The translations under genes were made by a program, and so were the position numbers. Below the pieces are notes generated by a model. That model saw only the letters and a program-made list of their open reading frames with translations. It was not told where the DNA came from and did no database searches. DNA of 64,000 bases from Nitrobacter sp. NHB1 (GTDB taxonomy: Bacteria; Pseudomonadota; Alphaproteobacteria; Rhizobiales; Xanthobacteraceae): NCBI RefSeq assembly GCF_036964665.1, contig NZ_JBAMDA010000001.1, forward strand, positions 2,766,001 to 2,830,000, written 5' to 3'. Shown here piece after piece: positions 1 to 7,758 of this stretch. Position 1 is the stretch's first letter. Every line of letters starts with the position of its first letter.

Positions 1-482
1 GCGCGCAGGGCTTTGTCGGACCATGGTTGCAGGACCACAACATCCAGCTTCTGTTTGCGCTGCCGGGCATCGCGCTGGCAACGACCTTCGTGACCTTTCC
101 ATTCGTGTCGCGCGCGCTGATTCCGCTGATGCAGGAGCAGGGGACGGCGGAAGAGGAGGCGGCCCTGTCGCTTGGCGCTTCGGGGTTGCAGACATTCTTC
201 CGCGTCACGCTGCCGAACATCAAGTGGGGGTTGCTGTACGGCGTGCTGCTTTGCAATGCCCGCGCGATGGGCGAATTCGGAGCGGTGTCCGTCGTCTCCG
301 GTCACATCCGCGGCGAGACCAACACCATGCCGCTGCTGGTCGAAATCCTCTACAACGAATATCAGTTCGTATCGGCGTTCGCGGTCGCTTCGCTGCTGGC
401 CATGCTGGCGCTGGTCACCCTGGTGGCGAAGACCGTTCTGGAACGAAATCTCGACGAAGGACAACGACCGAGTGACCATTGA
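1..482 (+). CDS. cysW: Sulfate/thiosulfate ABC transporter permease CysW (3' part only)
   Basis: This is the C-terminal part of the inner-membrane permease that, with CysT, CysA and a periplasmic binding protein, imports sulfate or thiosulfate for cysteine synthesis. The frame is open from base 3 and the gene starts before the window. The translation has the permease coupling-loop (EAA) region around '[21 protein letters not shown]', then a conserved GEFGAV stretch and a last membrane segment. It ends at TGA 480-482, overlapping the cysA start by 11 bases, so the two are translationally coupled. The sulfate assignment rests on the strong CysW-like sequence and the CysA neighbour. Confidence 0.93.
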   Translation, partial: AQGFVGPWLQDHNIQLLFALPGIALATTFVTFPFVSRALIPLMQEQGTAEEEAALSLGASGLQTFFRVTLPNIKWGLLYGVLLCNARAMGEFGAVSVVSGHIRGETNTMPLLVEILYNEYQFVSAFAVASLLAMLALVTLVAKTVLERNLDEGQRPSDH

Positions 483-1521
483 AGTCCGCAATATCGTGAA
501 AAAGTTCGGGACCTTCGCCGCGCTGGACCATGTCGATCTCAAGGTTCCGCACGGCGAACTGATGGCGCTGCTCGGGCCGTCGGGGTCCGGCAAGACCACG
601 CTGCTGCGCATCATCGCGGGGCTCGACTGGCCGGATTCCGGAGATGTCTCGTTCGACGGCGAGAACGCGCTGGCGCGCGGCGCAGGCGAGCGGAACGTCG
701 GGTTCGTCTTCCAGCATTATGCGCTGTTCCGCCACATGACGGTGTTCGAGAACGTCGCATTCGGTTTGCGGGTCCAGCCTCGCGCCGTTCGCAAGGATGA
801 AGCGGGCATCCGCGCGCGCGTCAAGGAACTGCTCGACCTCGTCCAGCTCGACTGGCTGTCCGGCCGTTACCCGGGCCAGCTCTCGGGCGGCCAGCGTCAG
901 CGTATCGCGCTGGCGCGCGCGCTTGCGATCGAGCCGCGCGTCCTGTTGCTCGACGAGCCGTTCGGCGCGCTCGACGCCAAGGTGCGCAAGGAGCTGCGGA
1001 CGTGGCTGCGCTCGTTGCACGAGGAAATCAACGTCACTTCCATCTTCGTGACCCACGATCAGGAGGAGGCGCTCGAAGTCGCCAACAGCGTGGTGGTGAT
1101 GGACAAGGGGCGCATCGAGCAGATCGGAACGCCGAGCGATGTCTATGACAATCCGCAGACGGCGTTCGTGCACGGCTTTATCGGCGAGTCGATCGTTCTG
1201 CCGGTCGATGTTGATGACGGCTTTGTCCGGCTCGGCGACACGCCGCTGAATATCGCCGCGGAGCACGGCAGTTCGGGGCCGTCGAAACTGTTCGTTCGCC
1301 GCCACGACATGCAGATCAGTCCGCCCGGCTGGGGCGGTCTCGAAGGAACCGTGCGGCGGGTGCGGACCTTCGGTCCGATCCAGCGGGCCGATATCGCAGT
1401 GTCCGACGGCCGGAGCGAAACCATCGTTGAAATCGACGCGCCGCGCGACCGCGAGCTTCGCGATGGCGAGGTCGTCGGCCTGCGACCCCGGCGCTACCGC
1501 ATTTTCGCGGACCCGAGGTGA
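472..1521 (+). CDS. cysA: Sulfate/thiosulfate ABC transporter ATP-binding protein CysA
   Basis: ATPase subunit that powers CysTW-mediated sulfate uptake at the cytoplasmic face of the membrane. The protein is 349 residues from a GTG start at 472 that overlaps the end of cysW. Walker A is GPSGSGKTT at residues 35-43, the ABC signature LSGGQ at 137-141, Walker B LLLDEP at 158-163, and the switch histidine in FVTHD near 195. The C-terminal 110 residues form the TOBE-like regulatory domain usual in CysA. A longer open frame extends upstream to 172 inside cysW, but the homologous N-terminus ([12 protein letters not shown]) begins at the GTG. Length is normal for the family. Confidence 0.95.
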   Translation: MTIEVRNIVKKFGTFAALDHVDLKVPHGELMALLGPSGSGKTTLLRIIAGLDWPDSGDVSFDGENALARGAGERNVGFVFQHYALFRHMTVFENVAFGLRVQPRAVRKDEAGIRARVKELLDLVQLDWLSGRYPGQLSGGQRQRIALARALAIEPRVLLLDEPFGALDAKVRKELRTWLRSLHEEINVTSIFVTHDQEEALEVANSVVVMDKGRIEQIGTPSDVYDNPQTAFVHGFIGESIVLPVDVDDGFVRLGDTPLNIAAEHGSSGPSKLFVRRHDMQISPPGWGGLEGTVRRVRTFGPIQRADIAVSDGRSETIVEIDAPRDRELRDGEVVGLRPRRYRIFADPR

Positions 1522-1575
1522 GATCGTTCACCTTTCAGCCACGGTTGGTATGCAACAACTCCGGTTGATTGGGGA

Positions 1576-1653
1576 ACTAGCGGTCCGATTCTAACATTCG
1601 CATCTCGTTTCAGCGCGTCTTCTTGCGAATGTTAGAAATCGAAGGACCACTAG
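1576..1653. repeat. Intergenic inverted repeat (imperfect palindrome)
   Basis: Left arm 1576-1601 (ACTAGCGGTCCGATTCTAAC then ATTCGCA) pairs with right arm 1624-1653 (TGCGAATGTTAGAAATCGAA then GGACCACTAG) with a few mismatches and bulges, around a loop of about 22 bases. It lies between cysA and the CAP lipoprotein gene and codes for nothing visible. It looks like a REP-type dispersed palindrome and could also stop cysA transcription, although no T-run follows. Confidence 0.7.
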
Positions 1654-1667
1654 CAAATATAAGTTGC

Positions 1668-1741
1668 TCGTGTCCTTTTGAATCCGAAGTTCGCTACGGA
1701 GGGCGCAGCGCAGTGAGGCGAACTTCGGATTCGGGACACGA
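1668..1741. repeat. Second intergenic palindrome ending at the CAP gene start
   Basis: Arms 1668-1694 (TCGTGTCCTTTTGAATCCGA then AGTTCGC) and 1718-1741 (GCGAACTTCGGATTCGGGAC then ACGA) pair almost fully, with a three-base bulge on the left. The right arm ends two bases before ATG 1744, so in an mRNA from upstream the 5' region of the CAP lipoprotein gene is folded into the stem. Confidence 0.75.
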
Positions 1742-1743
1742 GA

Positions 1744-2250
1744 ATGATCCGCACCTTTGCCGCGATTCTCGGCCTTCTGGCTCTGGCCGGATGCGCCGCG
1801 GACAAGCCGCCTCCGGAGCAGCCGGCGTTCTATCTCGACATGGCCCACGGCGGAGCCAAGCTGGATTCCGCTGTCGCGGCGTCGATGATTTCCGGCTATC
1901 GCGCCAATAACGGCCTTGGCCCGGTGACGGTCGATCCGGAACTGATGCAGGTCGCCGAAACGCAATCGATGGCGATGGCCAAACGCAACAAGATGGATCA
2001 CGACGTGGCCGGGAAGCTGCCCAAGCGGCTGGCGGCGGCGGGCTATCCGGCGACGCTGGCGGTCGAGAATATCGGCGCCGGCTATCACACCCTCGCCGAG
2101 GCGTTCTCGGGCTGGCGCGATTCGCCCCCCCACCGGGCGAATATGCTGAAGAACGGCGTCACAAAATTGGGCATTGCCGCGACCTATGCTCCGGGCACCA
2201 AATACAAGGTGTTCTGGGCGCTGGTTCTGGCTTCCACCGACGAGCGATAA
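1744..2250 (+). CDS. CAP/SCP-domain lipoprotein
   Basis: A 168-residue secreted protein of the CAP (cysteine-rich secretory/antigen 5/PR-1, SCP-like) family, role in bacteria mostly unknown. Residues 1-17 form a lipoprotein signal with lipobox LALAGC, so Cys17 should be lipidated and the protein anchored in the envelope. The CAP core follows: a helix with SMAMAKRNKMDHD, then ENIGAGYHTLAEAF and WRDSPPHRANML, which carry the conserved His and Glu residues of the CAP cavity. It stands alone between cysA and the patatin gene. The start is the only ATG in front of the signal peptide; the usual ribosome-binding region lies inside the upstream palindrome. Confidence 0.85.
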   Translation: MIRTFAAILGLLALAGCAADKPPPEQPAFYLDMAHGGAKLDSAVAASMISGYRANNGLGPVTVDPELMQVAETQSMAMAKRNKMDHDVAGKLPKRLAAAGYPATLAVENIGAGYHTLAEAFSGWRDSPPHRANMLKNGVTKLGIAATYAPGTKYKVFWALVLASTDER

Positions 2251-2341
2251 CCGTTGCGTGATACGCGGTCAGCTCTGCGCTGATTGACGCGAGCGCGAAC
2301 CGACGCCACGGTAGGCCTGCGGCAATTGACTTGCGGGTCTG

Positions 2342-3538
2342 ATGGATTCCATGTCCCCCGAACCGGCTTCATCGGCAATACCGGCGCGGGCGCGGTGCGT
2401 GCTGGTGCTTCAGGGTGGCGGCGCGCTCGGCTCCTATCAGGCCGGCGCCTATCAGGCGCTCGGCCGGCACGATTTCGAGCCGGAATGGGTCGCCGGCATC
2501 TCGATCGGCGCGATCAACGCCGCGATCATCGCGGGCAACCCGCGCGACAAGCGCGTCGAACGTCTCAGGGAATTCTGGGAACTGGCCTCGTCGCCGGCCC
2601 CATTGCAGGCGATGCTGCCGGATAACCGCGCGCATTCGCTGTTCAGCGAGACCAGCGCCGCCATGATCGCGGCATTCGGTGTGCCCGGCTTTTTCACGCC
2701 GCGCCTTCCGCCGGCGCAGTTCTGGCCGTCGGCCAACCCGCAATCCCTGAGCTATTACGACACCGCGCCATTGCGCGCGACGCTGGAGCGGCTGGTGGAT
2801 TTCGACCGCATCAATCGCGGGGCGACGCGGCTCAGCGTCGGCGCGGTAAATGTCGCGACCGGCAACTTCACCTATTTCGACAACACCCGGCAGAAGATCG
2901 GTCCCGAGCATATCCTGGCATCTGGCGCGCTGCCGCCCGGTTTCCCGGCAATCGAGATCGATGGCGAATACTACTGGGACGGCGGCATCGCCTCGAACAC
3001 GCCGCTGGATTACGTGCTGGATCAGGGGGCCGCGTCCGATCTTTTGATCTTTCAGGTCGATCTGTTCAGCGCGCGCGGGCCGTTGCCGACCACGCTGCTG
3101 GAGGCCGCCGAGCGCGAAAAGGACATTCGCTACTCCAGCCGGACCCGCATGAACACCGACAAGAACAAGCAGATCCACAACGCGCGCAAGGCGGTGCGCG
3201 ACCTGATTTCGAAACTGCCGGCCGATCTCGAGGACGATCCTTCGGTCCAATTCCTCAGGCGCGCGGCCAGGGAAAACACCGTCACGGTGGTTCACCTGAT
3301 CTATCGCCGCAAGAATTACGAGGCCTCGCTGAAGGATTACGATTTTTCGCGCCTCAACATGACCGAGCACTGGTCCTCCGGCGAACATGACGTCGATCTC
3401 TCGATGCGTCATCCGGAGTGGCTCCGGCGTCCGCAGGCCGGCGACACCATGGTGACCTACGACCTCACCGCCGAGGATTATGGCCAGCCGTCGCACAGTT
3501 CGGGCACATCATCTGAATCGGACAGGAGAACAGAATGA
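2342..3538 (+). CDS. Patatin-like phospholipase
   Basis: Predicted serine acyl hydrolase of the patatin family, cytoplasmic or membrane-associated. The oxyanion loop GGGALG is at residues 25-30, the nucleophile elbow GISIG at 52-56 (Ser54) and the catalytic DGG at 213-215 (Asp213), so the Ser-Asp dyad is complete. The C-terminal 180 residues fit the longer bacterial patatin subfamily. Its stop overlaps the start of the 3-hydroxybutyrate dehydrogenase gene (ATGA at 3535-3538), so they form an operon. This pairing suggests, by inference, a role in lipid or polyhydroxybutyrate-related turnover; the substrate cannot be read from the sequence. A second ATG at 2351 is also possible. Confidence 0.88.
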   Translation: MDSMSPEPASSAIPARARCVLVLQGGGALGSYQAGAYQALGRHDFEPEWVAGISIGAINAAIIAGNPRDKRVERLREFWELASSPAPLQAMLPDNRAHSLFSETSAAMIAAFGVPGFFTPRLPPAQFWPSANPQSLSYYDTAPLRATLERLVDFDRINRGATRLSVGAVNVATGNFTYFDNTRQKIGPEHILASGALPPGFPAIEIDGEYYWDGGIASNTPLDYVLDQGAASDLLIFQVDLFSARGPLPTTLLEAAEREKDIRYSSRTRMNTDKNKQIHNARKAVRDLISKLPADLEDDPSVQFLRRAARENTVTVVHLIYRRKNYEASLKDYDFSRLNMTEHWSSGEHDVDLSMRHPEWLRRPQAGDTMVTYDLTAEDYGQPSHSSGTSSESDRRTE

Positions 3539-4323
3539 CGAACCTGAAAGGCAGGACCGCGGTCGTGACCGGCTCGACCAGCGGCATCGGCCTCGCCTAT
3601 GCCCGCGCCTTCGCCGGCGCCGGCGCCAATATCGTGATCAACGGGTTCGGTGCGCCGGCCGACATCGAGAAGGAGCGCTCCGCCATCGAGACCGAGTTCA
3701 AGGTCAGGGCGGTCCATTCGCCCGCCGACATGACCAAGCCTGCCGAGATCGCCGGCATGATTGCGCTCGGCGAAACCACCTTCGGCTCGGTCGATATTCT
3801 CGTCAACAATGCGGGCATCCAGTTCGTGGCGCCGATCGAGGAGTTTCCCGTCGAGAAGTGGGACGCGATCATCGCCATCAACCTGTCGTCGGCGTTCCAC
3901 GCCATCCGCGCCGCCGTTCCCGGCATGAAGACGCGCGGCTGGGGCCGCATCATCAACACCGCCTCGGCGCATTCGCTGGTGGCGTCGCCCTTCAAGTCGG
4001 CCTACGTCTCCGCCAAGCACGGCATCGCCGGCCTCACCAAGACGGTGGCGCTGGAGCTTGCGACCCACAAGATCACCTGCAACTGCATCAGCCCCGGCTA
4101 TGTCTGGACGCCGCTGGTCGAGAAGCAGATCCCCGACACCATGAAGGCGCGCGACATGACCAAGGAGCAGGTTATCAACGACGTGCTGCTCGCCGCGCAG
4201 CCGACCAAGCAGTTCGTCACCGTGGAGCAGGTTGCCGCCCTGGCGCTCTATCTGTGCGGCGACGATGCCAGCCAGATCACCGGAAGCAACCTGTCGATCG
4301 ACGGCGGCTGGACGGCGGAGTAG
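3535..4323 (+). CDS. bdhA: D-3-hydroxybutyrate dehydrogenase (short-chain dehydrogenase)
   Basis: Oxidises D-3-hydroxybutyrate to acetoacetate with NAD+, the first step in using polyhydroxybutyrate monomers. The 262-residue protein has the Rossmann motif TGSTSGIG at 12-19, NNAG at 91-94, and the catalytic Ser144, Tyr157 and Lys161 (YVSAK). The substrate-binding region near ISPGYVWTPLVEKQIPD is characteristic of bacterial 3-hydroxybutyrate dehydrogenases and is why I prefer this over a generic SDR. The start overlaps the patatin stop and is preceded by an AGGAG ribosome site at about 3523. Confidence 0.88.
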   Translation: MTNLKGRTAVVTGSTSGIGLAYARAFAGAGANIVINGFGAPADIEKERSAIETEFKVRAVHSPADMTKPAEIAGMIALGETTFGSVDILVNNAGIQFVAPIEEFPVEKWDAIIAINLSSAFHAIRAAVPGMKTRGWGRIINTASAHSLVASPFKSAYVSAKHGIAGLTKTVALELATHKITCNCISPGYVWTPLVEKQIPDTMKARDMTKEQVINDVLLAAQPTKQFVTVEQVAALALYLCGDDASQITGSNLSIDGGWTAE

Positions 4324-4357
4324 GCGACGAGGCATTGCGTTTCGGGGAGAGCCTCGA

Positions 4358-5734
4358 TCAGCCCCGCCGCTTCCCGAACGCCAGCACATGCAGTCCGAGC
4401 TTGCGGCGCACGATCCAGAACAGCAGCACCGTCTCGAATGCCAGCGATATCGACGTGGCGGCGGCGGCGCCGTGGCCGCCGTAGCGCGGGACAAACGCGA
4501 AGCACAGCGCGGCGTTCATGCCGAAGGCCAGCGCATAGGCCGCCGCGCAGGCGTGCTGGTGGCCGAGCATGTTGAGCAGCCGCTCGACCGGGCCGATCGC
4601 GGAGCGGACCACGAGCCCGATCGCGGCAATGAACATGATGCTGTAGCCGGTGACGAATTGCGGGCCGAACAGCCACAGCATCGGCTTGCCGAGCGCGAGC
4701 AGCAGCAGCGTCGCGGCGAGCGACGGCCAGAACGTCCACTTGATCGCATGTGCGACATAGGCCGCGAGCCGCTCGCGGTCGCCGGCCGCGTGATATTCGG
4801 TGAAGCGGTGCGCCGTCGTCGCCGACATCGCATAGTGGATGAACGAGACCAGCGCCAGCGTCTTGACGACGGCGAAGTAAACGCCGACCTCCTCGGAGGA
4901 GCGGAACTGCTGCAACACCAGCACGTCGGTGTAGGACAACAAGAGATAAAAGCTTTCGACCAGCAGGATCGGCAGCGAGACCGAGAGCCAGCCGCGGAAA
5001 TCATAGGCCCTGGGTCCCGGTGTAATGACGGTGCCGAGCCGGCGGTTGAGCACGATCATCTGGCCGATCATGGCGAACCATACCGCGGCCGCGCTCGCCA
5101 GCATCGCGATGGTGGCGCCGAGACGGAAGCCGAGCACGAACGCGCCAGCCGTGAAGCCGATGATCAGCGACTGCCGCACAATGAATTGCGGCATCAGCCC
5201 GAGTCGCATCCAGTCGTGCGAGCGCGCAATGCCGTCCTGCATGTTGGCGACCACGAAGGCTGGCAGTATCAGGCAACCGAGATAGAGCGGCATGACGCTC
5301 GCCGGGTCGAGCCTTGGCGATAGCGTCGTCACGAGATATGCGAGCAGCAGCGCAATCAGAGAAGACACGACGAATGTCATCCAGCGGCTGCCGCTCAAAA
5401 ATCCGCGCAGCCGGGCGTCGTCGCCGCTCGCACGATATTCCGGAATGATCTTCTGCGCGGAGGCCGAGGTGCCGAAGTCCATCATGCTGCCGAGCAACAG
5501 CACCCAGGTCCAGACGTAAACGTAGATGCCGTAGTCGGAGCCGCCCATCCAGCGCGCGAGCAGGATCTGCGCGACATAGGCGAGGCCGGCGCTGATGACG
5601 CGAATGATGAAGATCGTGCCGGCGAGGCGCTTGGTCAGCGAAGCCTCGTTCGAGCCGTCCAGCGTTGCGCGCAACCGCCCGATCAGGCCGGACGATCGCC
5701 TCGCAGGTGCGGTTGGGGTGTCCGTTACGGCCAC
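4358..5734 (-). CDS. Polysaccharide flippase-like membrane protein (Wzx/MATE-type)
   Basis: A 458-residue protein of the polysaccharide transporter / oligosaccharide flippase superfamily, predicted to move lipid-linked sugars across the inner membrane for LPS O-antigen or exopolysaccharide. About 12 hydrophobic segments are visible, starting near residue 38 (GTIFIIRVISAGLAYVAQIL) and ending with LAFETVLLFWIVRR. The start is GTG at 5734 with GAGGA seven bases upstream. No glycosyltransferase or polymerase gene is adjacent, so the polysaccharide it serves is unknown. It converges on bdhA with only 34 bases between the stops. Confidence 0.8.
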   Translation of the reverse strand: MAVTDTPTAPARRSSGLIGRLRATLDGSNEASLTKRLAGTIFIIRVISAGLAYVAQILLARWMGGSDYGIYVYVWTWVLLLGSMMDFGTSASAQKIIPEYRASGDDARLRGFLSGSRWMTFVVSSLIALLLAYLVTTLSPRLDPASVMPLYLGCLILPAFVVANMQDGIARSHDWMRLGLMPQFIVRQSLIIGFTAGAFVLGFRLGATIAMLASAAAVWFAMIGQMIVLNRRLGTVITPGPRAYDFRGWLSVSLPILLVESFYLLLSYTDVLVLQQFRSSEEVGVYFAVVKTLALVSFIHYAMSATTAHRFTEYHAAGDRERLAAYVAHAIKWTFWPSLAATLLLLALGKPMLWLFGPQFVTGYSIMFIAAIGLVVRSAIGPVERLLNMLGHQHACAAAYALAFGMNAALCFAFVPRYGGHGAAAATSISLAFETVLLFWIVRRKLGLHVLAFGKRRG

Positions 5735-5867
5735 GGCGAAATCCTCGTGAACGCGGGAAGCGTGCCACGATCCGGACCTAGCAACGATTCATTAAGATTC
5801 GGTTGGGCGTCGCGCGATCATCGGCGATGGATGAAGTCGGATCGTATGTTGCAGCCGCTCTATTGCT

Positions 5868-6722
5868 TTATTGCAGATTGGTATTGAATTCGTAGGCCTG
5901 CTTGCCGCCTACCAGCGTCAATTTCAGGGCGGCGCCTTCCGGGCTCGTGTTCGCCGGCAGGCCGTCGAGCTTGAACGAAAACCGTTTCACGCCGCGCGGG
6001 GCGTGATTGAGCTGCGTCGGAATCGGCAGCGCCCAGTCCGGCGTCGGGCCTTCGACGAACAGGCTGACGTCGTCCTTGGGACTCGCGCTTGCGACATCGA
6101 CCGTCACGGTGGACTGTCCCTCGCGCTTGACGTCACGGATCGTCAGCGGGTTGGGATCGCCGATCCGGGCCGGCTTCGGCACCGTATCGAGCGCCGCGGC
6201 CAGCGCGCTGTCTTCCGCGCTGGCGACGCTGGCGAAAGCAAGCTCCATGCTGGCTTCGGCGGGAATGCACAGCTTGTCGCACACAGCGAAATTGACGGTC
6301 GCGCGGAGCGTGATCGGCTTGTCGGCATTCGTGGCGACGATGCGTAGCGGCAGCACGACATGATTCTTGTAGCCGAGCGAGTGTCCGCCCGCGCCATCGG
6401 GAAATTTCGACGGCGCGGGCCACAGAACGGTCACGGCGTCGATGTTGTCCGACTTGGAGAAATCGAAACGCGGCGGCACGCCGGAGTCGCCCGGCGTGCG
6501 CCAATAGGTTTTCCAACCCGGTTCGAGCTGAAACGCGACGCCGCCGAGCAGCACAGCACCGCTGCGCGAGCCCGCGAGCAGGCGGACCGCGGCGTGGCTG
6601 CCCTGCTGCCATGGCGAGGCATCCTCGGCCGTCGCAGCGGTCGAAAGCGCACAGGAAAGCGCACAGGCCAGCAACGCGACCGCAACGCCGGGCACCGCGT
6701 GGAGGGGAACCTTAGTGATCAT
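5868..6722 (-). CDS. Stand-alone DsbD alpha-domain-like periplasmic protein
   Basis: A 284-residue exported protein with a cleavable signal peptide (hydrophobic 10-31, likely cut after ATAEDA). The rest resembles the N-terminal (alpha) domain of the thiol-disulfide interchange protein DsbD: aromatic segments LEPGWKTYWRTPGDSG and DKLCIP. Two cysteines, Cys148 and Cys152 (CDKLC), match the redox-active pair that DsbD alpha uses to pass electrons to DsbC or cytochrome c maturation factors. There is no membrane domain or thioredoxin-like gamma domain, and no ccdA or dsbD gene next door, so its electron source is unknown. It is divergent from yqgE. Confidence 0.8.
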   Translation of the reverse strand: MITKVPLHAVPGVAVALLACALSCALSTAATAEDASPWQQGSHAAVRLLAGSRSGAVLLGGVAFQLEPGWKTYWRTPGDSGVPPRFDFSKSDNIDAVTVLWPAPSKFPDGAGGHSLGYKNHVVLPLRIVATNADKPITLRATVNFAVCDKLCIPAEASMELAFASVASAEDSALAAALDTVPKPARIGDPNPLTIRDVKREGQSTVTVDVASASPKDDVSLFVEGPTPDWALPIPTQLNHAPRGVKRFSFKLDGLPANTSPEGAALKLTLVGGKQAYEFNTNLQ

Positions 6723-6858
6723 GCGATGTCTTTACCGGCTGGTGCCGCGCCAAACCATTGAATTGCTTGTGATCCGGGTGTTTGGCGGCGGCGGGGAGGT
6801 TGATTGACAGAACAGGCATCCAATATCAGGATGGAGGCAACATGAGGGTCATTTGCTG

Positions 6859-7509
6859 ATGGGTGCAGCGCGAAAAAGGCCCGGCACGGGCCGTCGCCAG
6901 ACTGACGACGCGGACACCGGCGTTCCGGACCAGAGCTATCTGGACGGCCAGTTGCTGATCGCGATGCCGGTCATGGAAGATGAGCGGTTCGCGCGCTCCG
7001 TGATCTACGTTTGCGCGCACTCGTCCGAGGGAGCGATGGGTATCATCCTCAATCGGCCCGCCGGAAGCCTCGATTTCACCGATCTGCTGGTGCAGCTCGA
7101 TATCATCAAGAGATCCGACAGCATCAAGCTGCCGGAAACCGCCGAGGCGATGAAAGTGATGAAGGGCGGCCCGGTCGAAACCGGCCGCGGATTCGTCCTG
7201 CATTCGAGCGATTTCTTCATCGAGGATGCGACGCTGCCGATCGACGAGGGCGTTTGCCTGACAGCGACGCTGGATATTCTGGAAGCCATTGCGAAAGGCG
7301 CCGGCCCGAAACATGCGATCCTGGCACTCGGTTATGCCGGATGGGCGCCGGGCCAGCTCGAGACGGAAATCCAGGACAATGGATGGCTGCATTGCCCGGC
7401 CGATCCGGACCTGATCTTCGGCCGCGATATCGAGGACAAATATGCCCGCGCGCTGCACAAGATCGGCATCGACCCCGGCATGTTGTCGAACGAGGCCGGC
7501 CACGCCTGA
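6859..7509 (+). CDS. YqgE/AlgH family protein (UPF0301)
   Basis: A 216-residue cytoplasmic protein of the YqgE/AlgH family; biochemical function is not established. Recognised by the family features: an N-terminal [26 protein letters not shown] segment, [10 protein letters not shown], a [14 protein letters not shown] motif, and [21 protein letters not shown] near the end. The open frame reaches back to TTG 6853, but ATG 6859 is the better start, preceded by GAGGG at 6845-6849. The region 6723-6858 is the shared upstream region with the divergent DsbD-alpha-like gene and carries a TTGACA hexamer at about 6804. Confidence 0.9.
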   Translation: MGAARKRPGTGRRQTDDADTGVPDQSYLDGQLLIAMPVMEDERFARSVIYVCAHSSEGAMGIILNRPAGSLDFTDLLVQLDIIKRSDSIKLPETAEAMKVMKGGPVETGRGFVLHSSDFFIEDATLPIDEGVCLTATLDILEAIAKGAGPKHAILALGYAGWAPGQLETEIQDNGWLHCPADPDLIFGRDIEDKYARALHKIGIDPGMLSNEAGHA

Positions 7510-7543
7510 GCGGGCAGATTTGAATTTGACTGGCTTTTTCCAT

Positions 7544-7623
7544 GTCATTGCGAGGAGCGAAGCGACGAAGCAATCCAGTCTGAGTTCACGGCACTGGATT
7601 GCTTCGCTGCGCTCGCAATGACG
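7544..7623. repeat. Dispersed palindromic repeat, family A (copy 1)
   Basis: Inverted repeat with outer ends GTCATTGCGAGG and CTCGCAATGAC and inner GAAGCAATCCAG / CTGGATTGCTTC. The same element recurs at 23501-23576 and 38111-38190. Located between yqgE and the minus-strand PAS/EAL gene; it may act as a bidirectional terminator. Confidence 0.85.
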
Positions 7624-7651
7624 GAGTCTGAACGAACTCGGGCAAGGCAGT

Positions 7652-7758
7652 CTAGAGCCTTTTCGCTTCTGACGGAATCAGAAGCGGGGCTCTATGATTT
7701 TGATTTGACGCGTTTTCTTGACGCGAACCGGTATCCACTTTGCTCGAAAACGCTCTAG
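7652..7758. repeat. Dispersed repeat, family B (copy 1)
   Basis: Begins with a short hairpin (TAGAGCC...GGCTCTA around a GCTTCTGA/TCAGAAGC stem), then a TGATTTTGATTTGACGCG spacer and ends in CTCGAAAACGCTCTAG. Other copies: 11894-11949 (partial), 17411-17537, 51892-51998, 54943-55052. The terminal CTAG of this copy supplies the stop codon of the minus-strand gene at 7755-7757. Confidence 0.85.

Noticed and set aside
7544-7758. CRISPR-like array or insertion-sequence ends
   Set aside because: The repeats are single palindromes scattered between genes, with no regular spacing, no spacers, no transposase and no cas gene.
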